6,480 bases of DNA from a bacterium (GTDB lineage: Bacteria; Patescibacteriota; Gracilibacteria; UBA1369; LOWO2-01-FULL-3), in assembly GCA_027622635.1 (NCBI GenBank), contig JAQBYK010000068.1, positions 1 to 6,480 on the forward strand, read 5' to 3'. A program made the translations under genes and the position numbers. The notes beneath the pieces were generated by a model. It saw nothing but the letters and a program-made list of their open reading frames with translations, did not search any database and was not told the origin of the DNA. Positions within the stretch are counted from its first letter, which is position 1. The number at the start of each line of letters is the position of its first letter. Shown in pieces: positions 4,120-6,480 of this stretch.

Positions 4120-5585
4120 ATTCGTATAGCTATGTTATTTGATTTCAAGTAATTCTTAATTTCAGGAATAGTAATCTTGTTGTAATGAAAAAGATTGGCG
4201 GCAAGCGCGCCGTCAGCATTGCCATCTGTCAGAGCTTTCAAGAAATCCAGCCTACACCCCGCTCCACTTGAAGCAATGATCGGTATATTTACAACAGAAG
4301 AAATGGTTTTTAGAAGTTCAATATCGTAGCCTTCGCAAGTTCCATCACGATCCAAAGAATTAACCAAAAGCTCTCCGGCACCAAGGGAAGCCATTTTTTT
4401 TGCAAAAGAAAGCGCATCAGCACCCGTAGCTTCACTGCCACCTTTTACATAAATCTCCCAGAAGTCCTTATTCCAGGCACAATCCACGGAGATCACTATG
4501 CACTGACTTCCAAATTTTCTTGCAGCCTTTTCCACCAAACTCGGATCCCTAAATGCCGCGGAACAAATAGAAACCTTGTCAGCACCGGCTTTAAGCAGGG
4601 CATCTATGTCCTCAATACTCGAAATCCCACCGCCAACAGTAAAGGGGATTGATATATTTTCAGCAATTCGACTAACAAGTTTTACCAATGTTTTGCGCTT
4701 CTCATTTGTTGCGGTGATATCCAAAAATATCAATTCATCGGCCCCCATTTCACAGTACAATTTCGACAAGTCCACAGGATCACCGGCATCTTGCAAGTTT
4801 CTAAAATTCATCCCTTTAACAACCCTGCCATCACAGATATCCAAACAAGGTATAATCCTTTTTGCCAGACCACTTTTCATGCATGAAATTGCACTTTTAA
4901 GATTGATGTCGCCTTCATAAATAGCTTTTCCCACAATGCCTCCACTCAAACCAAGGCTCTCCAACTTTTTCAAATCATCCAGGCTGGAAATCCCACCTGC
5001 GGCAAGAAGATCAATCTCGCAGTCAGCCAAACCTTCGTATAGATCAAAGTTTGGGCCATTCATCGTGCCATCTTTATTAATGTCAGTAACTATAAATTGA
5101 TAAACTCCAATCTTACGAAATTTCCTGATCAAAGATTTCGGAGATAAGTCGCTCTTTTGAAGCCACCCATCCGTAGCGACTTGTCCCTTATCCACATCAA
5201 TAGAAATAGCAACACTATCGGGAGGAAAGTTGGCTAAAATTTCAGAAATCAACGGTGGATTTTTTACAGCGGAAGTGCCAAATATCAAACGATTAATGCC
5301 TCCTTCGAGATAGGTTTTTGCCACCTGATAATCTCTTATGCCACCTCCAACCTGAATAGGCATATTAAATGTACGAGCAATCTGAATGATTTTTTCGCAG
5401 TTCACAGGGCGGCCTTCCTTAGCACCATCCAGGTCGATTATGTGCAAGAATTCAGCTCCGTCTTGAACAAACTTGAGAGCAACCTTAAGGGGATCATCAA
5501 AGTATTTTTTCACTTTGTCATAACGCCCTTTAAAGAGTCTTACGCACTTGCCACCCAAAATGTCGATTGCGGGATATATAATCAT
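4116..5585 (-). CDS. hisAF: HisA-HisF fusion: ProFAR isomerase plus imidazole glycerol phosphate synthase cyclase subunit
   Basis: Two (beta-alpha)8-barrel enzymes occupy one 489-residue chain. Residues 1-239 are HisA, which isomerises ProFAR to PRFAR: YPAIDILGGK (4-13) has the catalytic Asp8, and QVGGGIR (78-84), SID (128-130, catalytic Asp130), KDGT (171-174) and AAGGIS (195-200) follow. Residues 240-489 are HisF, which converts PRFAR and ammonia to IGP and AICAR: LAKRIIPCLD (240-249) has catalytic Asp249, then FLDITA (287-292), TVGGGI (316-321), ADKVSI (335-340), VISVD (364-368, Asp368) and LDRDGT (411-416). The HisA end (SAISCMKSG, aligning with E. coli HisA's EAIACWQNA) runs straight into HisF's first strand, so only the stop and start appear lost. 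ATG at 5585 is preferred over TTG at 5594 because it begins at the canonical HisA N-terminus and overlaps the hisH stop by 4 nt. The HisF phosphate loop reads ASSGAG, not the usual ASGGAG. Both halves look active. A sequencing error at the junction is the main alternative to a true fusion. Confidence 0.93.
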   Translation of the reverse strand: MIIYPAIDILGGKCVRLFKGRYDKVKKYFDDPLKVALKFVQDGAEFLHIIDLDGAKEGRPVNCEKIIQIARTFNMPIQVGGGIRDYQVAKTYLEGGINRLIFGTSAVKNPPLISEILANFPPDSVAISIDVDKGQVATDGWLQKSDLSPKSLIRKFRKIGVYQFIVTDINKDGTMNGPNFDLYEGLADCEIDLLAAGGISSLDDLKKLESLGLSGGIVGKAIYEGDINLKSAISCMKSGLAKRIIPCLDICDGRVVKGMNFRNLQDAGDPVDLSKLYCEMGADELIFLDITATNEKRKTLVKLVSRIAENISIPFTVGGGISSIEDIDALLKAGADKVSICSAAFRDPSLVEKAARKFGSQCIVISVDCAWNKDFWEIYVKGGSEATGADALSFAKKMASLGAGELLVNSLDRDGTCEGYDIELLKTISSVVNIPIIASSGAGCRLDFLKALTDGNADGALAANLFHYNKITIPEIKNYLKSNNIAIRI

Positions 5586-6160
5586 AATTCGCAAAAGTTA
5601 TTGAGTAATTTCAGTCCGACCTCCCCGGATTTTTCAGGGTGAAATTGTGTTGCAAAAAAATTATCCCTACTGACTGCAGCCGCAAATTCTATACCATAGT
5701 TAGAAGTCGCCATAACACTTTGCCCCAAATAATAATAGGAATTCACAAAATAGAAATAACTGTAATCAGGGATATCTTTAAACAGAGCCGACTTTCCTTT
5801 TGACCTCACTTTATTCCATCCAATTTGAGGAATTTTCACAGTTTCGGGAAACTTTTTTACATCACCATTCAAAATTTCAAGACAAGAAATGTCGTCCTCC
5901 TCGCTAAAATTGGACAGCAATTGCAGGCCAAGACAAATGCCCAAAAATGGCACTTTTAAATTTTGGATAACAGGAATTAAGGAGTATTTCTCCAATTGAT
6001 CCATCGCAAATCTGGCTCTGCCCTGCCCGGGAAAAATCACCCTTTCCGCTTGCCGGATCTCATCTGCATCCTTAGTTAAGACATGCTCTTTTCCAAGTTT
6101 TTTTAGTGCATTTGAAACCGAGGCCACATTACCCGAATTGTAATCAATAATTGCTATCAT
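5582..6160 (-). CDS. hisH: Imidazole glycerol phosphate synthase glutaminase subunit
   Basis: HisH is the class I glutamine amidotransferase that docks on HisF and sends ammonia through its barrel for IGP synthesis. The 192-residue protein is full length. The nucleophile Cys76 lies in FLGICLGLQ (72-80), and the rest of the triad is His174 and Glu176 in QFHPEKSG (172-179). DYNSGNVASV (6-15), QIGWN (112-116) and YFYFVNSYYY (135-144) are also typical. The oxyanion-strand motif is PGQG (44-47) instead of the more common PGVG; I recall PGQG from some proteobacterial HisH, so it need not mean lost activity. The start ATG at 6160 overlaps the hisB stop by 4 nt and is preceded by AAAGGA (bases 6166-6171) with a 5-nt spacer, the clearest Shine-Dalgarno in the window. 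The end overlaps the ATG of hisAF, its functional partner. Confidence 0.96.
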   Translation of the reverse strand: MIAIIDYNSGNVASVSNALKKLGKEHVLTKDADEIRQAERVIFPGQGRARFAMDQLEKYSLIPVIQNLKVPFLGICLGLQLLSNFSEEDDISCLEILNGDVKKFPETVKIPQIGWNKVRSKGKSALFKDIPDYSYFYFVNSYYYLGQSVMATSNYGIEFAAAVSRDNFFATQFHPEKSGEVGLKLLNNFCEL

Positions 6161-6480
6161 AGTATTCCTTTAGTTGACGGTAAGTTTTCCATATTGCGAC
6201 TGTCTGTCTCACATGCTTGCCTTAGTGCACGAGCAAATGCTTTGAAAGCCGCCTCTATTCTGTGGTGTTCATTATTCCCGGGATTCAAATATTGGATGTG
6301 TAGATTCATCTCCGCATTAACGGCCACTGATTCAAAAAAGTGCTTCATCATCTCTGTCGAAAAATCATTAATCATCTCTCGCTCCGCCATGTAATTTGTC
6401 TCGAAAGCAAATCTTCCGGATAAATCCACGGAACACAAACAAAGAACGCAGTCCATTGGTAAAATCTGAGAACCATAGCG
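6157..6480 (-). CDS. hisB: Imidazoleglycerol-phosphate dehydratase, C-terminal part, 5' end outside window
   Basis: This manganese enzyme dehydrates IGP to imidazole acetol phosphate, the step after HisHF. The reading frame runs off the right edge: bases 6457-6480 add RYGSQILP upstream of the first in-window Met, and RYGS followed by PMD is the conserved central IGPD motif, so that Met (6454-6456) is not the start. The 107 visible residues include SVDLSGR, FFESVAVNAEMNLHI, the metal-binding and active-site helix EHHRIEAAFKAFARAL, and the C-terminal PSTKGIL typical of the family. The product could be a stand-alone HisB or the C-terminal half of a HisNB fusion; the N-terminus is not visible. 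TGA at 6157-6159 overlaps the hisH start. Confidence 0.94.
   Translation of the reverse strand, partial: RYGSQILPMDCVLCLCSVDLSGRFAFETNYMAEREMINDFSTEMMKHFFESVAVNAEMNLHIQYLNPGNNEHHRIEAAFKAFARALRQACETDSRNMENLPSTKGIL

Noticed and set aside
4576..4920. Plus-strand frame opposite the HisF half of the fusion
   Set aside because: It is antisense to strongly conserved HisF motifs and shows no domain of its own.
5585..5594. TTG at 5594 as the start of the HisA-HisF fusion
   Set aside because: ATG at 5585 matches the canonical HisA N-terminus and gives the same 4-nt overlap seen at the other his junctions.
4116..6160. TGA recoded as glycine, as in Gracilibacteria/Absconditabacteria
   Set aside because: TGA ends hisB, hisH and hisAF exactly at family-expected C-termini and inside ATGA overlaps, so it is a normal stop here.
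1..6480. CRISPR array, tRNA, rRNA, insertion-sequence ends or riboswitch
   Set aside because: I found no regularly spaced repeats, cloverleaf-like sequence, transposase gene or bounded terminal inverted repeats; the his operon leader lies outside the window.

Overview
The window looks like bacterial chromosome with low to moderate GC and very compact gene packing. The standard genetic code fits: TGA is a real stop in three 4-nt ATGA gene overlaps, and TAG ends the HNH gene and hisIE. The lineage cannot be fixed from sequence alone. The packing, the few Shine-Dalgarno sites, the fused biosynthetic genes and the HNH protein would suit a small-genome (candidate-phylum-like) bacterium, but that is inference.

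Layout, left to right. (1) Bases 1-144 are the 3' end of an O6-alkylguanine-DNA alkyltransferase gene (+) with its PCHRVI active site, followed by what looks like a decayed second copy of its last codons (138-203). (2) Bases 204-771 have no recognisable gene except a possible 40-residue single-pass membrane protein (346-468). A strong GC-rich hairpin lies at 733-757, just past the end of the next gene. (3) 772-1854 (-) encodes an HNH-nuclease-like protein of the DUF222 / 13E12-repeat type. (4) After a 108-bp divergent spacer holding a 14-bp tandem repeat and a palindrome at the start codon, 1963-3514 (+) encodes a two-gene ABC-2 exporter resembling E. coli YadG/YadH. (5) 3511-6480 (-) is a histidine operon read leftward: hisB (cut by the window edge), hisH, a hisA-hisF fusion, and hisIE. 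It meets the exporter operon tail to tail with overlapping stop codons.

The his genes encode consecutive pathway steps: HisE and HisI (PR-ATP to ProFAR), HisA (ProFAR to PRFAR), HisF with HisH (PRFAR plus glutamine to IGP and AICAR), and HisB (IGP dehydration). Each start codon overlaps the preceding stop by 4 nt, so translation is probably coupled. The most notable feature is the HisA-HisF fusion: a 489-residue tandem of two (beta-alpha)8 barrels with essentially no linker and apparently intact catalytic residues in both halves.
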